A stretch of 14,075 nucleotides of DNA, from assembly GCA_050050615.1 (NCBI GenBank), contig JASFTV010000059.1, positions 1 through 14,075 of the forward strand, written 5' to 3'. The translations under genes were made by a program, and so were the position numbers. This document shows positions 13,607 to 14,075 of this stretch, one piece after another (the first letter of the stretch is position 1; every line of letters begins with the position of its first letter). The notes under the pieces are model-generated. The model was not told the DNA's origin. It was given only the letters and a program-made list of their open reading frames with translations, and did no database searches. Source of the stretch: JASFTV01 sp050050615. Lineage in GTDB: Bacteria; Desulfobacterota; DSM-4660; Desulfatiglandales; HGW-15.

Positions 13607-13646
13607 GGGGCAGATCTACGATTTAAAAACAGGTCTGCCCCCTTTT
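13607..13646. terminator. Bidirectional intrinsic terminator
   Basis: GGGGCAGATCT (13607-13617) pairs with AGGTCTGCCCC (13631-13641), an 11-bp stem with one G-T wobble and a 13-base A-rich loop. T-runs follow on both strands: CTTTTAGTTTTT on the plus side, GGTTTTCTTTTT on the minus side. It sits between the convergent DNPH1-like gene and the unrecognised gene at the right edge. Confidence 0.8.
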
Positions 13647-13652
13647 AGTTTT

Positions 13653-14075
13653 TCATCGGCTCAATTCGGAAATCCTTCTGTTGCAAAGCTCGATGAGTGG
13701 TTTGTTTGTTTTGGACATCTTGATGAATTTTTCATCCCATCTACTCTTGAAAGCGCCATGCAGTTCTTTCAAGAACTGTTCATCGACACCATGCCATTCC
13801 TTGCTTTTTTGCTTTGAGAACTCTTCAAAATTGTCCCATCCTGTTTCCGGCCATCTTTCTTTCATCGCATCATGGAGTGTCAGACCTCTTTCACCAAGCT
13901 TCTTCACTTGCTCCCAGTAGTCGACGACATCATCCATGTATTCAGGGATATCAAATGACCGCGAACCAGCATCATATATCGTACATCTCTCGAGTGGATA
14001 CGCCACATCCTCATACTGGGACAGTGCGAATTCGGGTGAAACCAATGCATCTGTTCTCAGTAGATCTGTGCCAGC
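13653..14075 (-). CDS. Unrecognised protein, C-terminal part (runs off right edge)
   Basis: The frame is open to the last base of the window (upstream residues read AGTDLLRTDA before LVSPEFALSQYEDVA), so about 140 C-terminal residues are visible and the start lies outside. The TTG at 14045 is not a convincing start. The product is soluble and rich in acidic residues, Lys and Trp (MKERWPETGWDNFEEFSKQK at about 74-93 from the edge), probably helical, ending KPLIELCNRRISELSR. No signal peptide, membrane segment or catalytic motif is visible in this part, and I do not recognise the family. It converges on the DNPH1-like gene across the bidirectional terminator. Confidence 0.7.
   Translation of the reverse strand, partial: AGTDLLRTDALVSPEFALSQYEDVAYPLERCTIYDAGSRSFDIPEYMDDVVDYWEQVKKLGERGLTLHDAMKERWPETGWDNFEEFSKQKSKEWHGVDEQFLKELHGAFKSRWDEKFIKMSKTNKPLIELCNRRISELSR

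Overview
The window looks like a chromosomal segment from an anaerobic deltaproteobacterium (Desulfobacterota, of the sulfate-reducing or syntrophic kind). This is inferred from three things: an F0 ATP-synthase block (atpZ-atpI-atpB-atpE) separated from the F1 genes; hemL beside a siroheme decarboxylase subunit, as in the siroheme-dependent heme route of sulfate reducers; and a class 1B pyrD/pyrK pair with an atypical carbamoyltransferase. No rRNA, tRNA, CRISPR array, transposase or phage gene was seen.

Layout. (a) 1-2688, plus strand: uvrA, cut by the left edge just after its first Walker A. (b) 2845-6788, minus strand: one probable transcription unit in the order ahbB-like, hemL, atpZ, atpI, atpB, atpE. 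It links tetrapyrrole synthesis to the proton channel of ATP synthase and starts from a structured leader at 6789-6920. A 12-unit heptanucleotide array fills the ahbB-hemL gap. (c) 7254-7780, plus: a DUF1992 protein, then a 37-residue one-helix ORF whose end overlaps the 3' end of pyrD. (d) 7745-9926, minus: pyrK then pyrD, the two subunits of NAD-dependent dihydroorotate dehydrogenase, separated by a MITE-like element with perfect 34-bp terminal inverted repeats. (e) 10056-11326, plus: a flavodoxin remnant, then an aspartate-carbamoyltransferase-like gene, so the first committed step and the dehydrogenase step of pyrimidine synthesis lie back to back. (f) 11313-11738, minus: a YbgC-type thioesterase. 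(g) 11898-12840, plus: a strong promoter with an operator-like dyad, a second inverted copy of the MITE-like element, then a NUDIX hydrolase. (h) 13093-13596, plus: a DNPH1/nucleoside deoxyribosyltransferase-like protein, then a bidirectional terminator and the C-terminal part of an unrecognised protein running off the right edge.

The metabolic genes are ordinary. The unusual content lies between them. The two related inverted-repeat elements are the best candidate for something undescribed. One interrupts pyrK-pyrD. The other is diverged, carries two extra palindromes, and sits in the leader of the NUDIX gene. Other points are the heptad array, the alternative-pairing leader ahead of ahbB, the short membrane ORF antisense to the pyrD end, and a G-to-R change in the first UvrA signature motif.
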